64,000 nt of DNA from Alg239-R122 sp041746135 (GTDB taxonomy: Bacteria; Pseudomonadota; Alphaproteobacteria; Sphingomonadales; Sphingomonadaceae), in contig JBGTHQ010000025.1 of the NCBI GenBank assembly GCA_041746135.1, positions 81,703 to 145,702 on the forward strand, in the 5' to 3' direction. Made by a program: the position numbers and the translations under genes. Shown here in pieces: positions 43,365 through 52,863 of this stretch (position 1 is its first letter; every line of letters starts with the position of its first letter). The notes beneath the pieces were generated by a model, which had not been told where the DNA came from, did no database searches, and was given only the letters and a program-made list of their open reading frames with translations.

Positions 43365-44519
43365 ATGCCCCGCAAAACCGCCCGTCCCTGGCTGCTTGTC
43401 AGTTGCGCCGCTCTAACGTTCACCGGCTGCCAACAGGCGGAGACCCCGCCCGAGGAAGCCCCCAAGATGCAGATTGCCGCGCCGCGAGACGGCAGTGTCA
43501 CCGACCGGTTTGCAAAAATGGCGCTGGAATGCGTGCACCGCAAATATCCCAACAAGATCAGCCATGTGCTGGCCAGCACCGATGACGTTGCCGCGCCGCG
43601 CGATCTGTATCCCGCCTTTTACGGGTGTTTCGACTGGCACAGTTCGGTGCACGGACACTGGCTGCTCGCCCGCATTCTGAAAACCGATCCCGGCAGCCCG
43701 ATGCGCCCCGCCATCATCGCGGCGCTCGACCAGAGCTTCACGCCGGAAAACATCGCCGGGGAAATCGATTATTTCAACGGCGACGACCGCGCCAGTTTCG
43801 AACGGCCATACGGTCTTGCCTGGTTCCTGCAACTCGTTGCCGAACTGGATGAAAGCGACGACCCCAAGCTGCAAGCCTATCGCAGCGCGCTGCGTCCGCT
43901 CGAAATCAAGATCGTGGAGCAGGTCAAGGACTGGCTGCCCAAGCTCGCCTATCCGATCCGGCTCGGCACGCATAACCAAAGCGCCTTTGCATTCGGCCTG
44001 ATGCTCGACTATGCGCGCCAGACCGGCGCGCGGGAACTGGAAACCATGCTGGTGGAAAAATCCCGCGAGTTTCATCTGAATGATGTAAATTGCCCGCTCG
44101 CCTACGAACCTTCGGGCGAGGATTTCCTGTCCCCCTGTCTGATGGAAGCCGATCTCATGCGCCGGGTGCTACCACCGGCGCAATATGGCGACTGGCTCGG
44201 AAAATTTCTTCCGCAGATACCCGCCGATGGCAGTGGCGACTGGCTGACACCCGGGATCGTACGCGATGCCACCGACGGCAAGCTGGTGCATCTCGACGGC
44301 GTCAACCTGTCGCGCGCCTGGGCGCTGGAGGGAATAGCCTCCGCCCTGCCCCAATCCGATCCGCGTCGCCCCGCCTTGCTGGCTGCCGCTGCCAGGCATA
44401 AACAGACCGGCCTCGCGGCCGTCAGCGACGAACATTATGCGGGGAGTCACTGGCTCGCAAGTTTTGCCACTTATCTCGAAACGCGGCGAGGAATCGCGGA
44501 AATTCCCCCGCAAAGCTAA
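43365..44519 (+). CDS. DUF2891-family lipoprotein
   Basis: A 384-residue protein. A lipobox (ALTFTGC, Cys23) predicts a lipoprotein. The mature part matches DUF2891: YPAFYGCFDWHSSVHGHWLLARIL, ERPYGLAWFLQL, RLGTHNQSAFAFGLMLDYAR, SGEDFLSPCLMEADLMRRVL and EHYAGSHWLASFATYLE. The fold is probably an alpha/alpha toroid as in glycosidase-like or lyase-like proteins; no activity is established. ATG 43365 has AAGGA upstream; the longer reading frame from 43221 has no support. Confidence 0.88.
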   Translation: MPRKTARPWLLVSCAALTFTGCQQAETPPEEAPKMQIAAPRDGSVTDRFAKMALECVHRKYPNKISHVLASTDDVAAPRDLYPAFYGCFDWHSSVHGHWLLARILKTDPGSPMRPAIIAALDQSFTPENIAGEIDYFNGDDRASFERPYGLAWFLQLVAELDESDDPKLQAYRSALRPLEIKIVEQVKDWLPKLAYPIRLGTHNQSAFAFGLMLDYARQTGARELETMLVEKSREFHLNDVNCPLAYEPSGEDFLSPCLMEADLMRRVLPPAQYGDWLGKFLPQIPADGSGDWLTPGIVRDATDGKLVHLDGVNLSRAWALEGIASALPQSDPRRPALLAAAARHKQTGLAAVSDEHYAGSHWLASFATYLETRRGIAEIPPQS

Positions 44520-44664
44520 TGCTTCCAATGTAGGATATCGCTTGCTATCGCAGCGGTATGACCCAGTATGTACCCGATCTGATGCGTTTTCCGTTCCCCG
44601 ATAGCAGGCACCGGTTCGCCGGAATTTCACCCGGACATAGCGCATATTTTGGCAACTTCGCACC

Positions 44665-46458
44665 GTGAGTCTGGCAATGCAAGACACCCTTCCCGCTGCG
44701 CTCGACGTCACCTGTTCGATTACCGGGCAAAGCTGGCAATGGCGCGGCGGCAATGGCGATGTGCGCGCGTCCGCAGATTTTCGGCCCGACGATCTCGTCA
44801 CGCAGCTATTGCTCAGCCGCGGTGCACCGCGCACGGATCTGGACCGGCACCGCAATCCCACCATTCGCGGTTTCATGCCCGATCCGTCGGTTTTCCGTGA
44901 TATGGACAGCGCGGCAGAGCGGCTTGCACAGGCTGTTCTCGCGCAGGAAAAAGTGACGATCTACGGCGATTACGATGTCGATGGCGCTACCAGCGCCGCC
45001 GTCCTGATCCGCCTGTTACGGGATTTGGACCTCGCGGCGGGCGCCTATATTCCCGACCGGTTGATGGAAGGCTATGGGCCGAGCGGCGCCGCGCTCGTCA
45101 AGCTGGCCGAACAGGGATCGACATTGATCGTCACGGTCGATTGCGGCGCAATGGCCTATGATGCGCTGTCGCAAGCCAAGGCGGTAGGCGTCGATGTCGT
45201 GGTTGTCGACCATCACAAATGCGCGGCGCAGCTGCCCGAGGCTTATGCCTTGGTCAATCCAAACCGGCTCGACGAGAGCAATGCCGGCGCGGAACACGGG
45301 CATCTGGCAGCGGTCGGTATGGCCTTCCTGCTCGGTGCCGCGCTGATCCGCACCTTGCGCGCGCAGGGCTATTTCAAGAATCGCGCCGAACCCAAGCTGC
45401 TCGATCTGCTCGATATTGTGGCTTTGGGAACCGTGGCCGATGTCGCCAAGTTGCAGGGGCTAAACCGAGCCTTCGTAGCGCAAGGCCTTAAAGTCATGGG
45501 GCAGCGCCGCAATATCGGCCTCAACGCGCTGATCGAGGCCAGCCGCTTGACCCGCTCACCAATCTGCTCGGATCTGGGTTTCGCGCTCGGACCGCGCATC
45601 AATGCCGGCGGACGCGTCGGCAAGTCCGATCTGGGCGTGCGGCTGCTCACGACTGAAAATGCGGACGAGGCGCGCGACATTGCCGTCCAGCTCAACCAGC
45701 TGAACGAGGAGCGCCGTGCGATCGAGGCGCATGTGCAGGCCGAGGCCGAGGAGATGATCGGGGCTCAGCACAACCGCGCAGTTATCGTGCTGTCAGGCAA
45801 AGGCTGGCATCCCGGCGTGATCGGTATCGTCGCGGGACGGATCAAGGAAAAGACCGGCAAGCCTGCTTTGGTGATTGCCTTGGACGAGGATGGTATTGGC
45901 AAGGGGTCTGGTCGCTCTATCTATGGTGTCGATCTGGGCGCAGCGATTATTGCGGCCAAGGATGAAGGCCATCTCGTCGCGGGCGGGGGTCATGCCATGG
46001 CGGCGGGGCTGACGGTCGAGGAAAGCAAGCTTTCCGCTCTTGCCGAGTATCTCGATGACCGGCTGGGCCGCGATGTCGGCGCAGCATCGGCGCACCAGAC
46101 ACTGTTGCTCGATGCCGTGATCGCGCCCGGCGGCGTCACGCCCGATCTGGTCGAGGCCATGGAGGCCGCCGGACCTTACGGTATGGGCTGGCCCGGTCCG
46201 CGCATCGCGACGGGGCCAGTGCGCATCGTCAAATGCGATGTGGTCGGCACCAATCATCTGCGTACGATCGTTGCGGGCGATGACGGCCGCGCGATCAAGA
46301 CCATTGCCTTTCGAGCCGCCGACAGCGAACTAGGCCAGACACTGCTGAATGCGCCGCGCGACCGCAAATTATGGGTCGCGGGCCGCGTCAAAATTGACGA
46401 TTGGGGCAGCAGTCCGGCCGCCGAATTGCATCTGGAAGACGCCGCCTGGATCGCATGA
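44665..46458 (+). CDS. recJ: Single-stranded-DNA-specific exonuclease RecJ
   Basis: A 597-residue RecJ (593 if the ATG at 44677 is used instead of GTG 44665). The DHH motifs are YGDYDVDGATSAA, VTVDCGA, VVVDHHKCAAQLPEA and DIVALGTVADV; the DHHA1 part has GSGRSIYGVDLG and GGGHAMAAGLTV. A C-terminal OB-like domain follows. It digests 5' single-stranded ends in recombination (RecFOR) and mismatch repair. The order hom, glpX, recJ, with insertions here, recurs in related bacteria. Confidence 0.96.
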   Translation: MSLAMQDTLPAALDVTCSITGQSWQWRGGNGDVRASADFRPDDLVTQLLLSRGAPRTDLDRHRNPTIRGFMPDPSVFRDMDSAAERLAQAVLAQEKVTIYGDYDVDGATSAAVLIRLLRDLDLAAGAYIPDRLMEGYGPSGAALVKLAEQGSTLIVTVDCGAMAYDALSQAKAVGVDVVVVDHHKCAAQLPEAYALVNPNRLDESNAGAEHGHLAAVGMAFLLGAALIRTLRAQGYFKNRAEPKLLDLLDIVALGTVADVAKLQGLNRAFVAQGLKVMGQRRNIGLNALIEASRLTRSPICSDLGFALGPRINAGGRVGKSDLGVRLLTTENADEARDIAVQLNQLNEERRAIEAHVQAEAEEMIGAQHNRAVIVLSGKGWHPGVIGIVAGRIKEKTGKPALVIALDEDGIGKGSGRSIYGVDLGAAIIAAKDEGHLVAGGGHAMAAGLTVEESKLSALAEYLDDRLGRDVGAASAHQTLLLDAVIAPGGVTPDLVEAMEAAGPYGMGWPGPRIATGPVRIVKCDVVGTNHLRTIVAGDDGRAIKTIAFRAADSELGQTLLNAPRDRKLWVAGRVKIDDWGSSPAAELHLEDAAWIA

Positions 46459-46489
46459 AAAGAATCCGCGAAAAACCGCATGGAAACAC

Positions 46490-46518
46490 TTGACCCAAAG
46501 CCCGCTTCCCCGTAATTG
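46490..46518 (+). promoter_or_regulatory. Candidate promoter of tRNA-Glu
   Basis: TTGACC at 46490-46495 with a 17-base spacer to TAATTG (46513-46518). The -35 is good and the -10 weak. It lies 29 bp before the tRNA. recJ read-through is the alternative source. Confidence 0.35.
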
Positions 46519-46546
46519 CGCAGTTCGCTGATCAGGCAACTGGTAC

Positions 46547-46622
46547 GGCCCCTTCGTCTAGCGGTCTAGGACGCGGCCCTTTCACGGCTGAAACACGGGT
46601 TCGATTCCCGTAGGGGTCACCA
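46547..46622 (+). tRNA. tRNA-Glu (UUC)
   Basis: A 76-base cloverleaf with CCA encoded. The acceptor stem is GGCCCCT (46547-46553) against AGGGGTC (46612-46618), with discriminator A. The anticodon loop CTTTCAC carries TTC (Glu). The T arm shows GGGTTCGATTCCC. It is followed by a hairpin and T-run. No direct repeat of its 3' end marking an integrated element was noticed in the window. Confidence 0.97.
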
Positions 46623-46625
46623 TCT

Positions 46626-46655
46626 GGACGTCTCAGAACGTCCCGAAACTTTTTT
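46626..46655 (+). terminator. Terminator after tRNA-Glu
   Basis: GGACGT (46626-46631) pairs with ACGTCC (46638-46643) across a 6-base loop, and six T follow at 46650-46655. The gap between stem and T-run is six bases, so strength is moderate. Confidence 0.5.
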
Positions 46656-46813
46656 ACTAGGATAGCGCAGCTTTGGCTGCAAAAAGCTAAGGGTATTCCA
46701 TCAGAGCCAATCTGCACTTTGGTTTTGTCGCACCTATCCAGTTCTATATTACAAACTGCGCGCATGGCAGACTGGGCTTTATTTTTGGCTGCGCGGCAAA
46801 ATTCCTGCTAATT

Positions 46814-47623
46814 TCAGGACAAACTGGTTGCAAGAAAGCAATTGATATTTTCGCTGAACACGATTTCACTGAGTTTTTTTGTAACTGCACATTCCCCAGG
46901 ACGGACGGTTTGCCCTTCGACTGTCACCTGGCCTGCGACTGGTAGAACCTGCCATTCGGCACCGATCGGCATGTCTTCGGTATCAATGTCCTCCCCGCCA
47001 ATGTTGTACAAACAAAAATACGGCCCGTTCACGAGCCGCAATGTGGACGCGCTATCGACCCGTTGATAATGGGCGATGTCATACGGTGCCCCGATGGCAA
47101 CCTCGATCGCATCTTCCAAATGCAATTCCCGGGGCCGTCCGTAATCATACAGACGATATGTGATGTCGGAATTCTGCTGCACTTCGATTAATTGTACACC
47201 CGCACCGATGGCGTGTATGGTACCGGCGGGAATATAAAAGAAATCGCCGGCCTGTACTGGCTTCCAGTCGATAAGCTGTTCGATTTCGCCGCTACGCGCG
47301 GATTCTCGCAAATCCTCTTTTGCCAGGGTTTGGCGCGTCCCGATACCGATTTTCGCGTCGGGTTCGGCTTGCAATATGTACCAGCATTCCTCCTTGCCGC
47401 GGGCCTTGCCTTTGGCCTGGGCCTGCTCGTTATCGGGATGTACCTGGACGGATAGCTTCTCGCTGGTGAACAGATATTTGATCATCAGGGGCAGGGATTC
47501 ACCATCTGGAGCTTCAAACCACAATTCCCCCGTTTTCCGGCCCTCTGCAACATCGCTGTCAAATCGGGAGGGGATGTTTGTTTGTCCCCATGGTTTTTCC
47601 ACATATTTCGAGGATAGCTTCAT
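46814..47623 (-). CDS. manA: Class I mannose-6-phosphate isomerase
   Basis: A 269-residue short-form ManA (cupin fold), interconverting mannose-6-P and fructose-6-P for GDP-mannose supply. KYVEKPWGQ, LFTSEKLSVQVHPDNEQA (metal ligands Gln/His), GKEECWYIL and YIPAGTIHAIGAG are the family motifs. The start at 47623 has AGGAGA upstream. The gene stands downstream of a surface-sugar dehydratase on the same strand, in a region with wecB and wecC, so it probably feeds exopolysaccharide. Confidence 0.94.
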   Translation of the reverse strand: MKLSSKYVEKPWGQTNIPSRFDSDVAEGRKTGELWFEAPDGESLPLMIKYLFTSEKLSVQVHPDNEQAQAKGKARGKEECWYILQAEPDAKIGIGTRQTLAKEDLRESARSGEIEQLIDWKPVQAGDFFYIPAGTIHAIGAGVQLIEVQQNSDITYRLYDYGRPRELHLEDAIEVAIGAPYDIAHYQRVDSASTLRLVNGPYFCLYNIGGEDIDTEDMPIGAEWQVLPVAGQVTVEGQTVRPGECAVTKKLSEIVFSENINCFLATSLS

Positions 47624-47916
47624 ATTGGGGTCTCCTGTATTTGTGGTGTCCGGCAGGGTTCGTACCAAAGCCGAAACGCGATGTATAATTATCGTGTTTT
47701 GATATAACAATCATGGAGCCGTAAATATACGGCTTGCTTGGAAACAGTTGAGGAAAATTCTTCAATTGGCCGAAAAGACTGCGTGCACGCCACCGAACAT
47801 AATATGTGCCCGTTACCAAACAGAATGTTACCCTTTGTTCTGGAGTTTTTCCAGCAGTAGCCGCATTCACCGGAGGGGGGACGCATTTTTCTGATGCAAG
47901 TCCAAGCTGGTGCAGG
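47624..47916. other. 293-bp AT-richer spacer with small inverted repeats
   Basis: Between manA and the dehydratase gene. It contains a perfect GCCGTA-AATA-TACGGC hairpin at 47718-47733 and a 5-bp CTGGA/TCCAG hairpin with T loop at 47840-47854. Short reading frames here lack codon support. It probably carries the manA promoter; no clear -35/-10 pair was found. Confidence 0.4.
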
Positions 47917-49818
47917 TCAGCTATTGTGCGAGGGGGTATATTCCGGCACCATTTCCTGAAGCAACGCAAGCGAGTTGCTTACATCGCCATCGCGCAGTCG
48001 TTCGTTCAGGTCATTCAGCAAGATTTCGAGACGGGGCCACTCGATCATCTCTTCGTTGGCTTTCATGATCTTGCGGTGACTTGTCGGTTCCGGATTATTG
48101 CCGATCAGAAGCTCTTCATACAGTTTTTCACCCGGCCGGAGCCCAACTTCGATAATCTCTATATCCCCATCGGTATCCGCATGGGTTTTGAGGGTAAGGC
48201 CCGACAGGTTAATCATCGATTCCGCCAAATCCACGATACGGACTGAATCACCCATGTCGAGCACGTACACTTCGCCGCCATCCGCCATCGCGCCGGCCTG
48301 GATGACAAGTTGCGCGGCTTCCGGGATCGTCATGAAATAGCGCGTTATATCTTTGTGCGTGACGGTCACTGGGCCACCGTCCTGTATCTGTTTTTGGAAA
48401 CGGGGAACGACCGAACCGCTCGATCCCAGCACATTGCCAAAGCGAACCATCGCAAACCGCGTGTCACTGCTTTTGTGCGCGAGCGCTTGCAAGACAAGTT
48501 CGCACGCGCGCTTCGTTGCTCCCATAACGTTAGTAGGACGAACGGCCTTGTCCGTGCTAATTAAGATAAAATTGCTTACCCCGCCAGCTTCGGCTTCCAA
48601 TGAGCTATATAAAGTGCCGAATATGTTATTGCGCATTCCAGATAGCGGGTTTGATTCGACCAGCGGCACATGCTTATATGCCGCCGCATGGAAAACGGTA
48701 TCCGGTTTCCATTTGCGGTATATCCGGGCCATTTGCGAACGGTCCGCCACATTTACAAGTTCGGGAATTATAACCCCGTCCGCCATTGCCGGTGCGGACA
48801 TATTCTCCCGCAAATCCTGTTCGATCCGATAGATGCCGATTTCGGATATTTCGGCAAGGACCAAACGTGCGGGTCCTTGCGCCAGAATTTGACGGCACAG
48901 CTCACCGCCGATAGATCCTCCGGCACCTGTCACCAAGACAACTTTGCCCGTGATCGTAGCCCCTAGCAACGAAGAACTCGGCGCCACAGCATCGCGGCCC
49001 AGAAGATCCTCGATAGACACATCGCGCAAGTCGCTGATCGACACTTTTTCGTCCAGAACATGACTGATACGCGGCAGCATTTTCACTCTCACCCGCAGGT
49101 GGCTGAGCCTTCTGATGATTTTTATTCTTTCGGAGCGTCGCACGTTCGGAAAAGCGAGAAGGATGTCCGTGACCTCTAGCCGCTCCAGATCGCTTTCGAG
49201 GTTTTGCGCCGACAGGACAGGAAATCCGTTCAGTCTCTGGCCGACCAGGCTGGAATCATCATCGATAAAGGCCCGCAATCGCATCGACGCCTCGCCGGTG
49301 AGGGACCGCGCCAGCTGCTGACCCGAATTTCCGGCACCATAGATTATCACATTGCGTGTTTCACCCCTATGCTGCCGCACATGCAGTATATCGACAAGCA
49401 AGTATCGCGTAACGATCCGGCTGAGGGCGAGCATGCCGAAAAACAGGATCGGCTGCAGCACCGAAATGGTTCTGGGAACCCCGCCAAAACTGTAAAGCCC
49501 GAAAATTGCCACCATCGGCACAGCATAGGCTATGGTGGCTTTTGCAAGGCCCAACATGGTGCCAGAACCTGCAAAGCGAAAAATGACTTTGTAAACGCCG
49601 CCGAAGGTGAAAATTGGCAGCCACAATACGAGCGCGGTCGAAACCACCATTAAAATCGGCGGGGACCATAACGTCCAGTTGCCAAGTCGCAAAGAAAAGG
49701 CAAGCCATACGGCGGCAATGCACAGCACCGCATCGATCGACATAAAGATGAGACGTTTAGCACGCCGGTCCAGCATTAATGCGCGGCTCAGGAACGAGGA
49801 TATGGTCTCCGCAAGCAT
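47917..49818 (-). CDS. FlaA1/CapD/WbpM-type nucleotide-sugar 4,6-dehydratase/epimerase
   Basis: A 633-residue membrane enzyme. Four N-terminal transmembrane helices (residues about 20-140) precede a CoA-binding-like domain (VIIYGAGNSGQQLARSL) and the catalytic short-chain dehydrogenase domain (VTGAGGSIGGELCRQ, FHAAAYKHVPLVE, ISTDKAVRPTNVMGATKR). The family converts UDP-GlcNAc to 4-keto-6-deoxy sugars such as UDP-QuiNAc or UDP-FucNAc precursors. ATG 49818 is the likely start. It is divergent from wecB and transcribed toward manA, in a glycan region. Confidence 0.92.
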   Translation of the reverse strand: MLAETISSFLSRALMLDRRAKRLIFMSIDAVLCIAAVWLAFSLRLGNWTLWSPPILMVVSTALVLWLPIFTFGGVYKVIFRFAGSGTMLGLAKATIAYAVPMVAIFGLYSFGGVPRTISVLQPILFFGMLALSRIVTRYLLVDILHVRQHRGETRNVIIYGAGNSGQQLARSLTGEASMRLRAFIDDDSSLVGQRLNGFPVLSAQNLESDLERLEVTDILLAFPNVRRSERIKIIRRLSHLRVRVKMLPRISHVLDEKVSISDLRDVSIEDLLGRDAVAPSSSLLGATITGKVVLVTGAGGSIGGELCRQILAQGPARLVLAEISEIGIYRIEQDLRENMSAPAMADGVIIPELVNVADRSQMARIYRKWKPDTVFHAAAYKHVPLVESNPLSGMRNNIFGTLYSSLEAEAGGVSNFILISTDKAVRPTNVMGATKRACELVLQALAHKSSDTRFAMVRFGNVLGSSGSVVPRFQKQIQDGGPVTVTHKDITRYFMTIPEAAQLVIQAGAMADGGEVYVLDMGDSVRIVDLAESMINLSGLTLKTHADTDGDIEIIEVGLRPGEKLYEELLIGNNPEPTSHRKIMKANEEMIEWPRLEILLNDLNERLRDGDVSNSLALLQEMVPEYTPSHNS

Positions 49819-50254
49819 ATTAAGAAAGTCGGCTCCGTATACGTGATAAAATAGTTTATGAATGGCGATGTGCACGCGAATAGCGGTTCGGCTTTTATCT
49901 GACAAGTTTATTCAAATACATATGCATAGCCATCGAACTGCCGCGCATGGCGCATTCGAGTGATAATCAATTAAAAAACCCGAACATTATGCTATGCTTA
50001 TTTTTATATAAGTATCAAAAACTTGATCAGCATTGGGATATCCTGCCACGCAGTGCCTATCACGAAAGCAGAAGAGAACAAACATCTGCCGATCGGTGTG
50101 ACGCTTTCGCAGGCCCCCCGCCCGTTTCATTTTGATATCGCCAGAGTGCCCAGAGCCATGCCGGGACGGAAAGGTTTAGCCCTTAACATGAATATAAGAC
50201 ATATATTTTATCATATCGGTTGATCGCCTCAGATGTTTCTAATCATGGACAAAT
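49819..50254. other. 436-bp AT-rich divergent spacer (dehydratase / wecB)
   Basis: The longest non-coding gap in the window and visibly AT-rich, especially 49970-50030 and 50185-50220. Short frames of 62-66 codons exist but start poorly and look non-coding. A loose promoter (TTAACA at about 50193, TATATT/TTTTAT near 50212) could serve wecB. A segment at 50105-50185 is G+C-rich and may hold a structured leader. No repeat or known element recognised. Confidence 0.5.
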
Positions 50255-51388
50255 ATGATGCTTAAAATCCTCAACATCTTTGGTACCCGTCCGGAAGCCA
50301 TCAAATTTTTCCCGGTCATTCGCGCCCTTGCGAATACCGATACTATCCAATCCGAAACATGTGTCACCGCGCAACATCGCGAGATACTCGACCAGGTATT
50401 GGCTATTGGAGAGATTGTGCCGAAATACGATCTCGATATCATGCGTCCCAACCAATCGCTTGATGCGCTTACGGCGAACCTGATTGTGGGTATCGGCACC
50501 GTGCTGGACGATTACCGCCCGGATCGCATTCTAGTTCAGGGCGATACCGCCACGGCGATGTGCGGCGCTCTGGCAGCCTATTATCGCAAAATTCCAGTCG
50601 GTCATATCGAAGCGGGGCTGCGAAGCTACAATATCTATCATCCGTGGCCCGAAGAAGTGAACCGGAAAATCATTGGTCATGTTGCCGATCTGCATTTCGC
50701 TCCCACGGCCGCCGCTGCATCGGCACTCCGCGAAGAAGCGGTAGATCCTTCCACGATACATGTCACCGGCAATACGGTGATCGATGCACTGCACTGGGTG
50801 CGGGAGCGTATCAAAAAAGATCCTGGGCTCGCCGACGGTCTGAATTCTCTCAAAATGCGCTTTGCCGACAAGCGGATCATCCTGGTCACCAGTCACCGCA
50901 GGGAAAATTTTGGCAAAGGATTGGAAAACATCGCACAGGCCCTCGCACAGATAGCAGGCCGCACTGACGTGGCGGTCATATTTCCCGTGCATCCCAATCC
51001 CAACGTGCGCAGTGTTTTTGAAAAGGTGCTGGGGGGATTTTCCAATGTGGCGCTGATCGACCCCCTCGATTACCTCCATTTCGTGCAAATGCTTTCGTTC
51101 GCGCATATCGTCCTGACCGACAGCGGGGGCGTGCAGGAAGAGGCGCCCGCATTCGGAAAACCGGTGCTGGTGATGCGTGATACGACCGAAAGGGCAGAAG
51201 GCATCAAAGCCGGAACGGCCAAACTTGTCGGCACGGATACAGACCGTATCGTTTGCGAAATCTTCACGCTTCTCGACCATGATGACGCTTATATGAAAAT
51301 GGCCCACGCGCACAATCCTTTCGGGGATGGCAGGGCCAGCGAGCGCATAGTAAGGATCATTGCGGATGTTGAACACGGCCAAGCCTGA
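50255..51388 (+). CDS. wecB: UDP-N-acetylglucosamine 2-epimerase (non-hydrolysing)
   Basis: A 377-residue epimerase interconverting UDP-GlcNAc and UDP-ManNAc. The start block LNIFGTRPEAIKFFPVI, then VQGDTATAMCGALAAYYRKIPVGHIEAGLRS, VTSHRRENFGKGLENIAQAL and LTDSGGVQEEAPAFGKPVLVMRDTTERAEG are all typical. The next gene, wecC, starts 23 bases inside its 3' end, so the two steps to UDP-ManNAcA are coupled. The two starts ATG-ATG at 50255/50258 are equivalent. Confidence 0.97.
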   Translation: MMLKILNIFGTRPEAIKFFPVIRALANTDTIQSETCVTAQHREILDQVLAIGEIVPKYDLDIMRPNQSLDALTANLIVGIGTVLDDYRPDRILVQGDTATAMCGALAAYYRKIPVGHIEAGLRSYNIYHPWPEEVNRKIIGHVADLHFAPTAAAASALREEAVDPSTIHVTGNTVIDALHWVRERIKKDPGLADGLNSLKMRFADKRIILVTSHRRENFGKGLENIAQALAQIAGRTDVAVIFPVHPNPNVRSVFEKVLGGFSNVALIDPLDYLHFVQMLSFAHIVLTDSGGVQEEAPAFGKPVLVMRDTTERAEGIKAGTAKLVGTDTDRIVCEIFTLLDHDDAYMKMAHAHNPFGDGRASERIVRIIADVEHGQA

Positions 51389-52664
51389 AGTTTGCGTCAT
51401 AGGGCTGGGATATATTGGCCTGCCCACTGCTGCAATCATTGCACGGTCCGGTTGCCCGGTTCTGGGCGTGGATGTCAGCAGACATGTCGTCGATACGATT
51501 GCTGCGGGCAATATCCATATCGAGGAAGTCGATTTGGATGGTCTGGTTCAGGGCGTTGTGGCACGTGGTACATTGCGCACATCGCTCCACGTCGAACCTG
51601 CGGACGTTTTCGTCATCGCCGTTCCAACGCCGTTCGATCAAAATCATGCGCCAGACACCAGCTATGTCATGCAGGCTGCGACGAGCATCGCCGCGGTGCT
51701 CAAATCCGGCGATACCATCATTCTGGAATCCACCTCGCCGGTCGGCACCACCGGCAAGATGCGCGACCTTTTCGCGCAATTGCGCCCGGATTTGAAAATG
51801 CCCGGACTTTGCGGTGAGGTTCCCAACATTTCGATAGCTTACTGTCCCGAGCGGGTCCTGCCCGGGAAAATATTGGAAGAACTTACCAACAACGACCGCT
51901 CAATTGGCGGCATAACCCCGCGTTGTGCCCGAAAGGCACTGACATTTTACAAATATTTTGTGCGCGGAGAATGCGTGACGACCGACGCGCGATCGGCAGA
52001 AATGACCAAATTGGTCGAGAATGCCTATCGGGATGTCAATATTGCTTTTGCGAACGAACTGTCGATCGTAGCGGATAAGATCGGATTGAATGTGTGGGAG
52101 ATTATAAATCTGGCCAACCGCCACCCCCGTGTCAATATCCTTCAACCTGGCCCGGGCGTGGGTGGCCATTGCATTGCAGTGGACCCCTGGTTCATCATTC
52201 ACAGCGCACCTGAAGAAACGCCGCTAATGCGCACTGCGCGCAAGGTCAATGAAGACAAGATTGGCCATGTCATCAAAATGTGCAGGCACCTTATCGAACA
52301 GCACCCCGGCACAAAAATCGCGTGTCTGGGATTGGCGTTCAAGGCCAATATCGACGATTTTCGCGAGAGTCCCGCTAAAAAAGTGGCGGCCGCACTGGCA
52401 CAGGAATATGCGGGCAGAGTACATGTTGTCGAGCCCTATGCAGCAAAACTGCCCCCCGAATTCGCCGGTTCCGGAGCCCGGCTTGTGGATATAGATGATG
52501 CTATCGAACACTGCGATATATTTATCACATTGGTGGACCACGATATTTTCAAATCGGTTCCGCTTGCCGAACGCGCCGGAAAAATAGTCTATGATACGCG
52601 CGGTATCTGGCCCGACCAGCCTGCCATACCTGAAAGCAACCGCGACCTCAGGCTCGCAAGCTGA
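51366..52664 (+). CDS. wecC: UDP-N-acetyl-D-mannosamine dehydrogenase
   Basis: A 432-residue UDP-sugar dehydrogenase oxidising UDP-ManNAc to UDP-ManNAcA. VCVIGLGYIGLPTAAI binds NAD, STSPVGTTGKMRD and the catalytic Cys in PGVGGHCIAVDPWF are visible, and a C-terminal domain CLGLAFKANIDDFRESPA binds the UDP-sugar. Starting ATG 51366 is preceded by AAGGA within wecB. Transferases and a flippase using this sugar are not in the window. Confidence 0.96.
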   Translation: MLNTAKPEVCVIGLGYIGLPTAAIIARSGCPVLGVDVSRHVVDTIAAGNIHIEEVDLDGLVQGVVARGTLRTSLHVEPADVFVIAVPTPFDQNHAPDTSYVMQAATSIAAVLKSGDTIILESTSPVGTTGKMRDLFAQLRPDLKMPGLCGEVPNISIAYCPERVLPGKILEELTNNDRSIGGITPRCARKALTFYKYFVRGECVTTDARSAEMTKLVENAYRDVNIAFANELSIVADKIGLNVWEIINLANRHPRVNILQPGPGVGGHCIAVDPWFIIHSAPEETPLMRTARKVNEDKIGHVIKMCRHLIEQHPGTKIACLGLAFKANIDDFRESPAKKVAAALAQEYAGRVHVVEPYAAKLPPEFAGSGARLVDIDDAIEHCDIFITLVDHDIFKSVPLAERAGKIVYDTRGIWPDQPAIPESNRDLRLAS

Positions 52665-52863
52665 TATGGAGGCAACGGGACCAGTCGATCGACTATAGGC
52701 GGACGATGTCATCGCAAGTCATGCCTGCCCGCTGCTTCACTCTGCGATCTTCAGATTCATGCACAACGCTACGCACTTATGTCAGCCGATCGCGCCGTAT
52801 CGATATTTGCGTTTCCCATATCGTGTGTTGCACTTATAACGTCCGAACGAAAGGACGCTCTTC

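Noticed and set aside
46547..46622. tRNA-Glu as an integration site
   Set aside because: Neighbouring genes are housekeeping or sugar metabolism, there is no integrase and no repeat of the tRNA 3' end was seen.
46532..46765. 77-codon minus-strand ORF containing DPYGNRTRVSAVKG
   Set aside because: It covers the reverse complement of tRNA-Glu; this peptide is a well-known false protein made by tRNA genes.
47689..47886. 65-codon minus-strand ORF in the manA spacer
   Set aside because: Poor codon pattern and no ribosome-binding site; the region is probably regulatory.
50023..50223. 66-codon plus-strand ORF in the long spacer
   Set aside because: No Shine-Dalgarno, an AT-rich 3' half and no recognisable features.
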